The translations under genes and the position numbers were made by a program. The notes below the pieces were generated by a model. It was given only the letters and a program-made list of their open reading frames with translations. It made no database searches and had not been told where the DNA came from. A DNA stretch of 64,000 nt from assembly GCF_030067675.1 (NCBI RefSeq), contig NZ_JASJEV010000002.1:62001-126000 (forward strand), given 5' to 3'. This document shows positions 37,285 through 45,748 of the stretch, piece by piece. Position 1 is the stretch's first letter; each line of letters begins with the position of its first letter. This stretch comes from Chelatococcus albus (GTDB taxonomy: Bacteria > Pseudomonadota > Alphaproteobacteria > Rhizobiales > Beijerinckiaceae).

Positions 37285-37338
37285 AGCAGCGGTTTCCTAA
37301 ACCGTTGGTCGGGGGTTCGACTCCCTCCGGGACCGCCA
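37262..37338 (+). tRNA. tRNA-Arg (anticodon CCT)
   Basis: The cloverleaf is complete: acceptor GGTCCCG / CGGGACC, D arm GCTCAGCAGGATAGAGC, anticodon arm GCGGT-TTCCTAA-ACCGT with anticodon CCT, T arm with GGTTCGACTCC, discriminator G and an encoded CCA (37336-37338). It reads AGG arginine codons. Its 5' 23 bases overlap the end of the phosphopantetheinyl transferase gene. Confidence 0.95.
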
Positions 37339-37580
37339 TTCGCCCGATTCCTCTCCACGGCGCGATGTTCTCCGCGACAGCTACGCGAGCGCCGCCGATC
37401 ACCGCGCGAAGTTCTGCGAGGCTTGACCCGAACGGACACGGCTTCGCTCTGAACCTTCTCAACAGCGAATGGTGCAAGATCGCTGTCCGACTCTCGTCAT
37501 ACGAATTTTGTCGCTTCTGCAACCTGCCGCGATTTCAGATCTTTACGCATATGCCAGACCACAGCGCACAGGAGCCCGCC

Positions 37581-38219
37581 ATGTTCCACGTCGCAAACGA
37601 TGCGCGCTTCTGGGACCGGATCGCGCGCAAATATGCTGCCGATCCGATCGCCGACATGGCGGGCTATGAGCGCACGCTCGAGCGCACGCGGCACTATCTC
37701 AATGGCGCCGAGACGGCGTTCGAGTTCGGATGCGGCACGGGAACGACGGCGCTCAGGCTCGCGCCCTCCCTCCGGCGCATCGTGGCGACCGACATATCGA
37801 GCGGCATGATCGCGATCGCGCGTGAGAAGGCCGAGGCCGAAGACCGCGCCAATGTCGCGTTCGAGGTTGCGACCCCCGATGCGGCGCCCTGGCCGGACGA
37901 GAGCTTCGACGTCGCCCTCGGCTTCAATGTCCTGCATCTCGTGGCCGCGCGGGAAGCGGCCCTGAACGGCGTCCATCGGCTGTTGAAGCCCGGTGGGCTA
38001 TTCATCTCCAAGACGCCGTGCCTCAAGGAGATGAACCCGCTCGTGAGGATTGCCGTGCGCGTCATGCAGGTTTTCGGCAAGGCACCCTATGTGGCGTTCC
38101 TGTCCGCGGCAGACCTGGAGCGCGAGATGGCGGCGGCAGGATTCGAAATCATTGAACGCGCCCGCCATGCCTCGCGCGGCAGGGACGCGCGGCCGTTCCT
38201 CGTGGCAAGAAAGCGCTGA
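37581..38219 (+). CDS. Class I SAM-dependent methyltransferase
   Basis: This 212-residue protein has the Rossmann motif I TAFEFGCGTGTTAL (46-59), an acidic residue after strand 2 (RIVATDISSGMI) and the post-motif segment DESFDVALGFNVLHLV. It resembles small UbiE/type-11 methyltransferases; the acceptor is unknown. AGGAG lies six bases before the ATG at 37581, which decides against the in-frame ATG at 37551. The region from the tRNA to this gene is less GC-rich than its neighbours, a mild hint of acquisition. Confidence 0.85.
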   Translation: MFHVANDARFWDRIARKYAADPIADMAGYERTLERTRHYLNGAETAFEFGCGTGTTALRLAPSLRRIVATDISSGMIAIAREKAEAEDRANVAFEVATPDAAPWPDESFDVALGFNVLHLVAAREAALNGVHRLLKPGGLFISKTPCLKEMNPLVRIAVRVMQVFGKAPYVAFLSAADLEREMAAAGFEIIERARHASRGRDARPFLVARKR

Positions 38220-38889
38220 AGACTGCGGCACCGCATGCCGGGTCATCGTGGCTGGCGCGAGGGCGCACGCGACTTTGCCCGCAACCGATCTCGCCGCCCA
38301 TCCGTCACCCACCCGCCGCGGACACTGCGGAGGAGCATTGAAGCGCGCTTCGGAGGGATAGCGCAGGCATCGTTCTCATCAGGGGCTCGCACGTCCCGCC
38401 ATTTGGCCGGACGCATGGCCGGATCGGTGACGACCGGCACGCTCGAGACGAGCGCTGCGACGAAGCAGCCGCGTTGGCTGTCGGATGTCCGGGGCGACCA
38501 CCCCCCATCAATCTCCGGCTGAAGGTCGCCGGCAGCGGTGAGCTGCTGCCGAGACCGGCGGACGGCGACATCGATATCGCCTCCTGTTTCGGCAAGGGCG
38601 GTCTCGCCGGATGCTTCTCCAAGCGGAGCGGCCTTGAGAGCGAGCGCAGGGAGCAACTTGTACACGCCTTCGATATCGGCGGTGCCGACGAGACGGTCGG
38701 CCAGGCCGGGGCGCTCGCGCGCCGCCTGGCGTCGACGACTCCGGTCGCCATGCATCGGCCCTTTTTCCGGCTTGAAGCCCCGACACCTTGCGCGGCCGGG
38801 CCGGGGGCGCCACTGTCCGCGGGATTCGCAGCGCGCCGGAGCCTCGGACGCCTCCGAGCGCTCGGCGGGGAGTTCATGCCGTTTTGCCG
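38220..38889. other. 670-bp region without a recognisable gene
   Basis: Open frames exist on both strands (for example minus 38755-38243 and plus 38474-38899), but none has a recognisable domain, a clear ribosome-binding site or obvious codon bias. The minus frame reads fairly protein-like around ADIEGVYKLLPALALKAAP, so a decayed or orphan gene is possible. I could not identify a transposase, integrase or RNA gene. Confidence 0.4.
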
Positions 38890-41529
38890 ATGCCGATGAT
38901 CGCAGCCGCCTCGAACCCGTCCCAGCGCGGCCTGGCCCGTCTCCTGCCCCGCGTGGCGCTCGCCCTGCTCATCGGGTTTGCCGCGGGTGGGGCGCTCGCG
39001 CAGGCTCCCGGCGGGGCGCCGGCGGCGCCGGCCGCGCCTGCGCAGGCTGCCCCTCGGCCCAACGGCTCGGCCGCCGCGGACGAGACGGCCAAGGCGCGCG
39101 CCAGGCTCGATGCCGTGCGCGCCGAGCTGGACCAGATCGAGAAGAGCCTGACGCGGTCTGGCCTGAGCGACGACGACCTGTCGCGGCTGCGCCAGCGGCT
39201 CGGGCCGCCCGGCGAGACGGTGACGGCGATCATCGCCACGTTGACGCCGCGCGCCGACGCGGTGAAGGCTCGCCTCGACCAGCTCGGGGCGAAGCCGGAC
39301 GAGAAGGCGCCGCCGGAGAGCCCGGACGTGGCGCGCGAGCGGGAGGACCGCCAGCGCGAATACGCCGACATCAGCGAGACGCTGCGGCTTGGCCGGGCCC
39401 TGCTCGTGCAGGCCGAGCAGATCAACACCACGATTTCCGACCTGAGGCGCGGGGCCTTCACCCGCGCGCTCTTCACCCGAAGCGCGAGCCCGCTGAGCCC
39501 CGATCTCTGGGTCGCGGTGGCGCAGTCTCTGCCGCACGACGCCGGGGCCTTGCGCATCACCGTGGGGGAATGGCTGTCGGGCGCGGCGAGCCGCTTCGGC
39601 GAGGGGCGTATCGTGGCGCTGTTCGCAGCCGTGATCGCCGCGATCGCCCTCTATCGCGTGCGTGCGCGCATCGCTCCGCGCATCGTGGCGCGCGAACGGC
39701 AGATCGGCGAACCAACGCGCCTGAGGCGCGCGCTCGGGGCGGCGGGCCAGATGCTCGCCGGGACGCTGCCGGCGGTGGCGGCGAGCCTCCTCGTCTACGC
39801 GGGCCTCGACGGGGCCAACCTGCTGCCGCCGCGCATCCAGCCGGTGATGGTGACGCTGCTCACCGGGCTCGCCCTTGTGGCCTTCGCGCGCTCGCTCGCG
39901 GATGCGATGCTCGCGCCCGGGCTGCCGGCGTGGCGGCTCTTCTCCATGCCGGACCTGACGGCGGAGCGCCTGCACCGGCTCGTCTTCGTCGGCTCGGCCG
40001 TCATCGTCGGCGGCAAGGTGGTCGAGGCGACGCTGCAGGCGATCGGCGCCGGCCTGCAGGTCTCGGTCCTCAGCAAGGCCCTGTTCGCGCTCATCTTCGC
40101 GCTGCTGACCGCTGACACGCTGCGCCGCATTCAGAGCACCGAGGAATGCGCGGAAGAGAGCTTCGGGCCCTATGTGCCGACGGAGCCCTCCGTCGCCGGG
40201 CCGCTCAGGGCCGTCGCCTGGGTTGTCACCGCCCTCGTCGTCGGCGGGGCGCTCGTCGGCTACATCGCCTTCGCCTCCTTCCTCGTCGACCAGGTGGTGT
40301 GGATCGCGAGCGTCGGGGCCCTGCTCACCCTATCGATCGTGCTGGTGGACGAGGCGGTGGCCGAGGTGCTCGCCGGCAAGAGCCGGGTGTCGCTCGCCCT
40401 GCAGGGCAGCATCGGCCTGCGCAAGCGCTCGCTCGAGCAGATCGCGGTGCTCACCTCCGGCGTGCTGCGGCTCGTGCTCATCATCGTCGCCGTGATGCTC
40501 GTCCTGGCGCCGTGGGGCGTCGAGTCGGTCGATCTCATCGCCTCGCTGCGTGCGGCCTTCTTCGGCTTCACGGTCGGCGGCGTCACCATCTCCCTGTCGA
40601 CCATCGTGCTCGCCGTGATCTTCTTCGCGGTCGGCATCCTGGCGACGCGCGGCATCCAGCGCTGGCTCGACACGCGGTTCCTGCCGGCGACCGATCTCGA
40701 CGCCGGCCTGCGCAATTCGATCAAGACGGGGTTCGGCTATCTCGGCATCTTCGTCGCCGTTGCCCTGGCGCTGGCGCAGCTCGGCCTGAGCCTCGACAAG
40801 ATCGCCATCGTCGCCGGCGCGCTCTCGGTCGGTATCGGTTTCGGCCTGCAATCCATCGTCAACAATTTCGTGTCGGGCCTCATTCTCCTGTGGGAGCGCT
40901 CGGTGCGGGTCGGCGACTGGGTCGAGGTCGGGACGGAACAGGGCTATGTGAAGCGCATCAACGTGCGCTCGACCGAGATCGAAACCTTCGACCGGGCCTC
41001 CATCATCGTGCCCAACTCGAACTTCGTCTCGGGGATCGTCAAGAACTGGCTGCACAACGACCGCATGGGCCGCGTGCACATCAAGATCGGCGTGTCCTAC
41101 GAATCCGACCCGCAGCAGGTGGCGGCCATCCTGGAAGACTGCGCCCGCGCGCATCCGAGCGTCCTCGAAAAGCCGGCGCCCGCGGTGCTCTTCACGAACT
41201 TCGGCGATTCCGCCCTCGATTTCGATCTCTACTGTTTCGTGGCGGAGGTCGAGACGCGCGGACGCGTCGGCAGCGACCTGCGGTTCAGCATCTTCAGGCG
41301 GCTGAAGGAGGCGGGGATCGAGATTCCCTTCCCGCAGCGCGACATGAATCTGCGCGGCATCGACCGGCTGGAATCGGCGCTCGTGCGCCTCGCCGAGCGG
41401 CCGCCGGCGCAGATCCTGGCCCGGGAACCTGCACAAGAACCCGCCCAGGAACCTGCCGAAGAAAGACCCGCGCGCAAGGCGCGCAACGGCGCCCGCAGGA
41501 AGGACGTGAAGAATGCCGAGAACGCGTGA
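38890..41529 (+). CDS. MscS-family mechanosensitive channel with DUF3772 domain
   Basis: This 879-residue protein has a signal peptide (LPRVALALLIGFAAGGALA), a periplasmic DUF3772-like coiled region (about 50-200), multiple membrane helices, and the C-terminal MscS core. The pore-lining helix region is ALSVGIGFGLQSIVNNFVSG, followed by the beta domain (VGDWVEVGTEQGYVKRINVR) and the lower vestibule. The tail has EPAQ repeats and Lys/Arg clusters. It probably releases solutes upon osmotic downshock. The CAP lipoprotein gene overlaps its 3' end by 17 bases. Confidence 0.9.
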   Translation: MPMIAAASNPSQRGLARLLPRVALALLIGFAAGGALAQAPGGAPAAPAAPAQAAPRPNGSAAADETAKARARLDAVRAELDQIEKSLTRSGLSDDDLSRLRQRLGPPGETVTAIIATLTPRADAVKARLDQLGAKPDEKAPPESPDVAREREDRQREYADISETLRLGRALLVQAEQINTTISDLRRGAFTRALFTRSASPLSPDLWVAVAQSLPHDAGALRITVGEWLSGAASRFGEGRIVALFAAVIAAIALYRVRARIAPRIVARERQIGEPTRLRRALGAAGQMLAGTLPAVAASLLVYAGLDGANLLPPRIQPVMVTLLTGLALVAFARSLADAMLAPGLPAWRLFSMPDLTAERLHRLVFVGSAVIVGGKVVEATLQAIGAGLQVSVLSKALFALIFALLTADTLRRIQSTEECAEESFGPYVPTEPSVAGPLRAVAWVVTALVVGGALVGYIAFASFLVDQVVWIASVGALLTLSIVLVDEAVAEVLAGKSRVSLALQGSIGLRKRSLEQIAVLTSGVLRLVLIIVAVMLVLAPWGVESVDLIASLRAAFFGFTVGGVTISLSTIVLAVIFFAVGILATRGIQRWLDTRFLPATDLDAGLRNSIKTGFGYLGIFVAVALALAQLGLSLDKIAIVAGALSVGIGFGLQSIVNNFVSGLILLWERSVRVGDWVEVGTEQGYVKRINVRSTEIETFDRASIIVPNSNFVSGIVKNWLHNDRMGRVHIKIGVSYESDPQQVAAILEDCARAHPSVLEKPAPAVLFTNFGDSALDFDLYCFVAEVETRGRVGSDLRFSIFRRLKEAGIEIPFPQRDMNLRGIDRLESALVRLAERPPAQILAREPAQEPAQEPAEERPARKARNGARRKDVKNAENA

Positions 41530-42022
41530 CGTCGCCGCCCGCATCGCCCTGGTCGGCGCCCTCACGGCGCTCGCGGCCTGCACGGAGGAGCGGGTGGCGG
41601 AGAAGCCGCGGTTCTACCAGTCACTGGCGGCGCCGGGGGCGGCCGTGGACAGCGCGAGCGCCGCGGGCATGATCTCGGCCTACCGGCGCAACCATGGTCT
41701 GGCGCCGCTCGCCCTCGACGAGACGCTGCAGGGGGTCGCCGCGGCGGAGGCCGAGGCCATGGCTGCCGCGGACAGGCCCGCATCGGCCGACACCCTCAAG
41801 GCGAAGCTCGCGGCGGCGGGCGTGGCGGGCGCCTCGGCCAACATTTCCGCCGGCTACCACACGCTGGCCGAGGCCTTCTCCGGCTGGCGCGACTCGCCGG
41901 CGCACAACCGCGTCATGCTCGATCCGGCGGCCACGCGCATGGGCATCGCCACGGCCTTCGCGCCGGGCTCGAAGTACAAGGTCTATTGGGTGCTCGCGGT
42001 CGCCGCGCCAGCGGCCCGCTGA
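41513..42022 (+). CDS. CAP/SCP-domain lipoprotein
   Basis: This 169-residue protein has a lipoprotein signal with lipobox LAAC (C23) and a CAP domain: MISAYRRNHGLAPLALDETL, then FSGWRDSPAHNRVMLDPAATRMGIA, including the HNR motif near the putative metal/active-site groove. Bacterial CAP proteins are secreted and mostly of unknown function. It overlaps the end of the MscS gene and may be translationally coupled. Confidence 0.88.
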   Translation: MPRTRDVAARIALVGALTALAACTEERVAEKPRFYQSLAAPGAAVDSASAAGMISAYRRNHGLAPLALDETLQGVAAAEAEAMAAADRPASADTLKAKLAAAGVAGASANISAGYHTLAEAFSGWRDSPAHNRVMLDPAATRMGIATAFAPGSKYKVYWVLAVAAPAAR

Positions 42023-42058
42023 ACGGCCGCCACGGCCGTGGACCGAAGGCCGCCCGCA

Positions 42059-42886
42059 TCAGGGCCTCGCGCCCGGGGGCAGGGGAGGCGCCTCGTTGAG
42101 GAGGAGGATGTTCACGCGGCGGTTGGCCGCGAGATAGGGATTGTCCGGGAAGGCGGGCTCCGTGTCGGCCTTGCCGGTGATGGCGGCGAAGCGGTCGTCC
42201 GGCAGGCCGTTTGAAGCGAGGATCTCGCGCACCGCGCCCGCCCGCCCGCTGGACAGATCCCAGGCCGACCAGCCCGGGCGGGAACCAGGGCGTGCCGCCG
42301 AGGTATGGCCCGTGACGACAATGCGGTTCGGCATGCGCCGCAGGACGGGCGCGATCTTCTCGAGCAGGCGGCGTGTGCGCTCGTAGGGCGCCGTCGATCC
42401 GTCGGCGAACATGGAGCGCCCGTCCTGGTCGACGATGGCGATGTTCAGCCCTTCTCTGGTCTCTTCGATGATGATGTTCTTCGACAGCTCCGCGATCTCG
42501 GGCATGTCCTGCAGCGCCTGGCGCAGGGAGGCGGCGGCGAGCGCGAAACCCCGGTCGAACTTCGCAATCTCGGTGCCGTCCTCGCCCTTGTAGATTCCGG
42601 TCGGCGCCGTCACCGCCGAGCCTTCCTCCGGCGGGGCCTGGCGGACGTTCTTCAGGTTCGGGCGGGTGGGGATGCCGTCGAGCTCGACGACGCCCGCAAA
42701 TCGCGATTCGCGCTGCACGCCGAAGGCGTCGCGCATCGAGCCGGCGACGATCTGCAGCTTCTTCTGATCCTGCGCCGAGAAGGCCACGAGCATCACGAAG
42801 AAGCTCATGAGCAGACCCATGAGATCGGCGAAGGTCACGAACCAGCCGTGCCCGCCGCCGTGCGCATCGCCCTTCTTGCGTGCCAT
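42059..42886 (-). CDS. motB: Flagellar motor stator protein MotB (PomB-like)
   Basis: This 275-residue protein has a single N-terminal transmembrane helix with the essential ion-binding aspartate (WFVTFADLMGLLMSFFVMLV, D21) and a C-terminal OmpA-type peptidoglycan-binding domain (NRIVVTGHTSAARPG ... LAANRRVNILLL). The helix and the following IVAGSMRDAFGVQ match Na+-type PomB more than E. coli MotB. It forms the stator with MotA, 20 bp upstream. No other flagellar gene lies in the window. Confidence 0.9.
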   Translation of the reverse strand: MARKKGDAHGGGHGWFVTFADLMGLLMSFFVMLVAFSAQDQKKLQIVAGSMRDAFGVQRESRFAGVVELDGIPTRPNLKNVRQAPPEEGSAVTAPTGIYKGEDGTEIAKFDRGFALAAASLRQALQDMPEIAELSKNIIIEETREGLNIAIVDQDGRSMFADGSTAPYERTRRLLEKIAPVLRRMPNRIVVTGHTSAARPGSRPGWSAWDLSSGRAGAVREILASNGLPDDRFAAITGKADTEPAFPDNPYLAANRRVNILLLNEAPPLPPGARP

Positions 42887-42906
42887 GCCCGCTCTGCCCC
42901 TCTCGC

Positions 42907-43674
42907 TCAGGCCGCGGCGGCGAGCTCGGCCCGGTGATGGTCGGGCAGGTAGGCGAGGAGCATCTCGCGCACGACCATCGGGCTCTTCGATTCGCGGATC
43001 TGCAGGACGCCGTCGAGGATGAGGGTGCGTGAGATCTCCTCCTCGGCGAGCTTCAGATGCAGCTTGTCGGCGAGCGGCAGGCAGATGAGATTGGCGGTGA
43101 GGGCGCCGTAGAGGGTCGCCAGCAGGGCCACCGCCATGGCGGGACCGAGCTTGGAGGGATCCTCCATGTTGGCGAACATCTGCACCATGCCGATGATGGT
43201 GCCGACCATGCCCCAGGCCGGGGCGCAGTCACCGATGGCGCGGTAGATCTTCTGACCCTCGTCGAGGCGCTGCAGGAAGTTGTCGCGCTCGCGCTCCATC
43301 GTCTCCTTGATGAATTCGCGATCGTAGCCGTCGGCGATATAGCGGACGCCCTGGGCGAGGTAGGGATCGTCGATCTCGATGGTCTCGAGGGCGATGGGTC
43401 CGCTCTTGCGGGCGACCTCGGCGACGCGCGTGATCTCCTCCACGAGGGCTCGCGGGTCCATCTGGCGCATCGTGAAGGCGTATTTCACGCCCATCGGCAA
43501 GCCGTGGAGCATCGTGGAGAAGGGGAAGCGGATCAACGTCGCGGCGAAGGAGCCGCCGAAGATCACGATCACTGCGTGAATGTCGTAGAACATGCGGAAG
43601 TCGCCGCCCATGAGAATGAGCGTGGCGACGACCGCAAAACCCGCCAGCAGACCGGCCCCGGTCGCTAAATCCAT
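42907..43674 (-). CDS. motA: Flagellar motor stator protein MotA (PomA-like)
   Basis: This 255-residue protein has four membrane segments and the cytoplasmic loop with charged residues that contacts FliG. Features include [18 protein letters not shown] and the conserved proline region [19 protein letters not shown] followed by [20 protein letters not shown]. The length and sequence are PomA-like. A strong GGGAGGGGG ribosome-binding site precedes the ATG at 43674. It is the first gene of a motA-motB operon. Confidence 0.92.
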   Translation of the reverse strand: MDLATGAGLLAGFAVVATLILMGGDFRMFYDIHAVIVIFGGSFAATLIRFPFSTMLHGLPMGVKYAFTMRQMDPRALVEEITRVAEVARKSGPIALETIEIDDPYLAQGVRYIADGYDREFIKETMERERDNFLQRLDEGQKIYRAIGDCAPAWGMVGTIIGMVQMFANMEDPSKLGPAMAVALLATLYGALTANLICLPLADKLHLKLAEEEISRTLILDGVLQIRESKSPMVVREMLLAYLPDHHRAELAAAA

Positions 43675-43757
43675 GACCCCCTCCCGCTATCCCGTGCGCC
43701 GATCGCGCGGGACCGCGCCAGACACGCGTCGACCCTAGGCAGGCGCCCTGAAAGAAG

Positions 43758-43765
43758 GGTTAACC
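43758..43765. promoter_or_regulatory. TTAACC (CtrA-type) motif between motA and ndvA
   Basis: GGTTAACC lies 84 bp upstream of motA and about 150 bp upstream of ndvA. TTAACC is part of the TTAACCAT half-site bound by the alphaproteobacterial regulator CtrA, which controls motility genes in many species. No second TTAA at the canonical 7-bp spacing is present, so this is suggestive only. Confidence 0.3.
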
Positions 43766-43891
43766 AAGATGCACGAGCGCGGGCGGCAAGGGCGCCCCGC
43801 CTCTCGCCGCGCCAGTGCGAGCCTTGTCGCGTGGGCCGGCCGGCGGCAATGTGGGAACAGGCCGGCCAAGCCGTGAGGGACGGGCCCCGGC

Positions 43892-43902
43892 GGGGGGGGG
43901 GG
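43892..43902 (+). repeat. Poly-G tract (11 G) at the ndvA ribosome-binding site
   Basis: Eleven consecutive G residues end 12 bases before the ndvA ATG at 43915 and run directly into the GGAG Shine-Dalgarno sequence. Such tracts are prone to slipped-strand length changes, and also to sequencing error. Confidence 0.75.
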
Positions 43903-43914
43903 AGCTCAACCACC

Positions 43915-45717
43915 ATGTCACTCGTCCGTCTCTACGCCCGCGTGCTCGCGCAGCTTGGTCCGGAGGCGCGTATCGGCCTCCTGCTCGCGCTCGCCAATCT
44001 CGCGCTGGCGGGGGCGCAGTTTGCCGAGCCCGTGCTCTTCGGCCGCATCGTCGACCTGCTCGCCCGGGCGCAGGGCACCGGCGGACGCCCCGATCTCGGC
44101 CGGCTCGCCCAGCTCGGCACGGCCTGGGTGGCCTTCGGTCTCTTCACCATCGCCATGGGAGTGCTCGTGGCGCTCCATGCCGATCGCCTGTCGCACCGTC
44201 GCCGTCTCGCGGTCATGGCCGGCTATTTCGAGCATGTCCTCACGCTGCCCCTGTCCTTCCATGTCAGCGTGCATTCCGGGCGCGTCCTCAAGGTGATGCT
44301 CGAGGGCACCAACGGCATGGCCGGGCTGTGGCTGTCCTTCTTCAGGGAGCATTGCGCCGCCATCGTCGCGCTCGTCGTGATCCTGCCGCTGTCGCTCGTG
44401 CTGAACTGGCGGCTCGGCGCGCTGCTCGTCGTCCTCCTCGCCGTCTTCGCGGTTCTGACCACGCTCGTGCTGCGCAAGACGGAGACATTGCAGGGGAGCG
44501 TGGAGCAGTATCACAGCCTGCTTGCCGAACGGGCCTCCGACGCTCTCGGCAACGTGCCGGTGATCCAGAGCTTCACGCGCATCGATGCCGAGGCGCGGGC
44601 GCTGCGCGCCACGATCGACACGCTACTGATGGCGCAGACGCCCGTGCTCTCCTGGTGGGCCGTCGCCACGGTGGCCACGCGGGCCTCGGCGACGCTGACC
44701 GTGCTCGCGATCTTCCTCCTCGGGACCTGGCTCAACCTGCAGGGGCTCGCCAGCGTCGGCGACATCGTCATGTTCATGAGCCTCGCCACCATGCTCATCG
44801 GCCGGCTCGAGCAGGTGGTCGGCTTCGTCAACGTGCTCTTCCTGCAGGCGCCGAAGATCCGCGAATTCTTCGGCATCCTCGACACCGTGCCGGCGGTTTC
44901 CGACAAGCCCGGGGCAAGGACGCTCGGGCAGGTCGCCGGCGAGGTCGTCTTCGACGACGTGAGCTTTTCCTACGACGGCAAGCGTTCGGCCGTGGCGGAG
45001 GTCTCCTTCCGCGTGGCGCCCGGCGAGACGGTGGCGCTCGTCGGGGCAACCGGATCGGGCAAGTCGACGACGCTTGCGCTCCTCCACCGGGTGTTCGATC
45101 CCCAGTCCGGCCGCATCCTCGTCGACGGCACCGACATCCGCGACGTGACGCTCGCCTCGCTGCGCCACACCATCGGCGTGGTCTTCCAGGAGCCGATGCT
45201 CTTCGCCCGTTCGATCGCGGAGAACCTGCAGGTCGGCAAGCCGGACGCGACCGAGGCGGAGATGCACGCGGCGCTGGGGCGGGCGCAGGCGGCGGGTTTC
45301 ATCGCGCGACAGCCGGAGGGCATCCACACCGTCGTCGGCGAGCGCGGCCGTGCGCTGTCCGGGGGCGAGCGCCAGCGCCTGTCGATCGCGCGGGCGCTTC
45401 TCAAGAACCCGCCCATCCTCATCCTCGACGAGGCGACGAGCGCCCTCGACGCGGCGACCGAGGCCAAGCTCCAGAAGGCCCTCGACGAGGTGATGCAGGG
45501 GCGCACCACCTTCGTCATCGCGCACCGCCTGGCCACGATCCGCAATGCCGACCGCATCCTCGTCTTCGACCAGGGGCGGATCGTCGAGACGGGGACCTTT
45601 GCGGAACTCATGGCCAAGGGCGGCTATTTCGCCGAACTGGCGCGGGCGCAGTTCCTGGCGCAGGAGGCGGGCGCCGAGGCCGCGCTGCCCGAAGGCGCCG
45701 GCCTCGCCGAGACGTGA
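43915..45717 (+). CDS. ndvA: Beta-(1,2)-glucan exporter NdvA/ChvA-type ABC transporter
   Basis: This 600-residue half-transporter has an N-terminal six-helix ABC exporter domain and a C-terminal ATPase: Walker [10 protein letters not shown] (about 378), signature LSGGERQRL (about 481), Walker [15 protein letters not shown] and H-loop FVIAHRLAT. The order and sequence ([29 protein letters not shown]) match NdvA/ChvA, which exports cyclic beta-1,2-glucan to the periplasm. Other lipid or glycan exporters of the MsbA group remain possible. No glucan synthase gene (ndvB/chvB) is in the window. Confidence 0.82.
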   Translation: MSLVRLYARVLAQLGPEARIGLLLALANLALAGAQFAEPVLFGRIVDLLARAQGTGGRPDLGRLAQLGTAWVAFGLFTIAMGVLVALHADRLSHRRRLAVMAGYFEHVLTLPLSFHVSVHSGRVLKVMLEGTNGMAGLWLSFFREHCAAIVALVVILPLSLVLNWRLGALLVVLLAVFAVLTTLVLRKTETLQGSVEQYHSLLAERASDALGNVPVIQSFTRIDAEARALRATIDTLLMAQTPVLSWWAVATVATRASATLTVLAIFLLGTWLNLQGLASVGDIVMFMSLATMLIGRLEQVVGFVNVLFLQAPKIREFFGILDTVPAVSDKPGARTLGQVAGEVVFDDVSFSYDGKRSAVAEVSFRVAPGETVALVGATGSGKSTTLALLHRVFDPQSGRILVDGTDIRDVTLASLRHTIGVVFQEPMLFARSIAENLQVGKPDATEAEMHAALGRAQAAGFIARQPEGIHTVVGERGRALSGGERQRLSIARALLKNPPILILDEATSALDAATEAKLQKALDEVMQGRTTFVIAHRLATIRNADRILVFDQGRIVETGTFAELMAKGGYFAELARAQFLAQEAGAEAALPEGAGLAET

Positions 45718-45748
45718 CGCCATGCGCGCCGGCCCCCTCCGGCGTCAC
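45714..45748. terminator. Inverted repeat between convergent ndvA and corC
   Basis: GTGACGCC (45714-45721) and GGCGTCAC (45741-45748) form an 8-bp stem around a 19-base GC-rich loop. The arms contain the stop codons of ndvA (TGA 45715-45717) and of the convergent CorC gene (45745-45747). A T tract is lacking, so a bidirectional terminator is only a possibility. Confidence 0.4.

Noticed and set aside
37339-38889. Small genomic island integrated at tRNA-Arg
   Set aside because: No integrase and no duplicate of the tRNA 3' end could be found by eye; only a mild drop in GC supports it.
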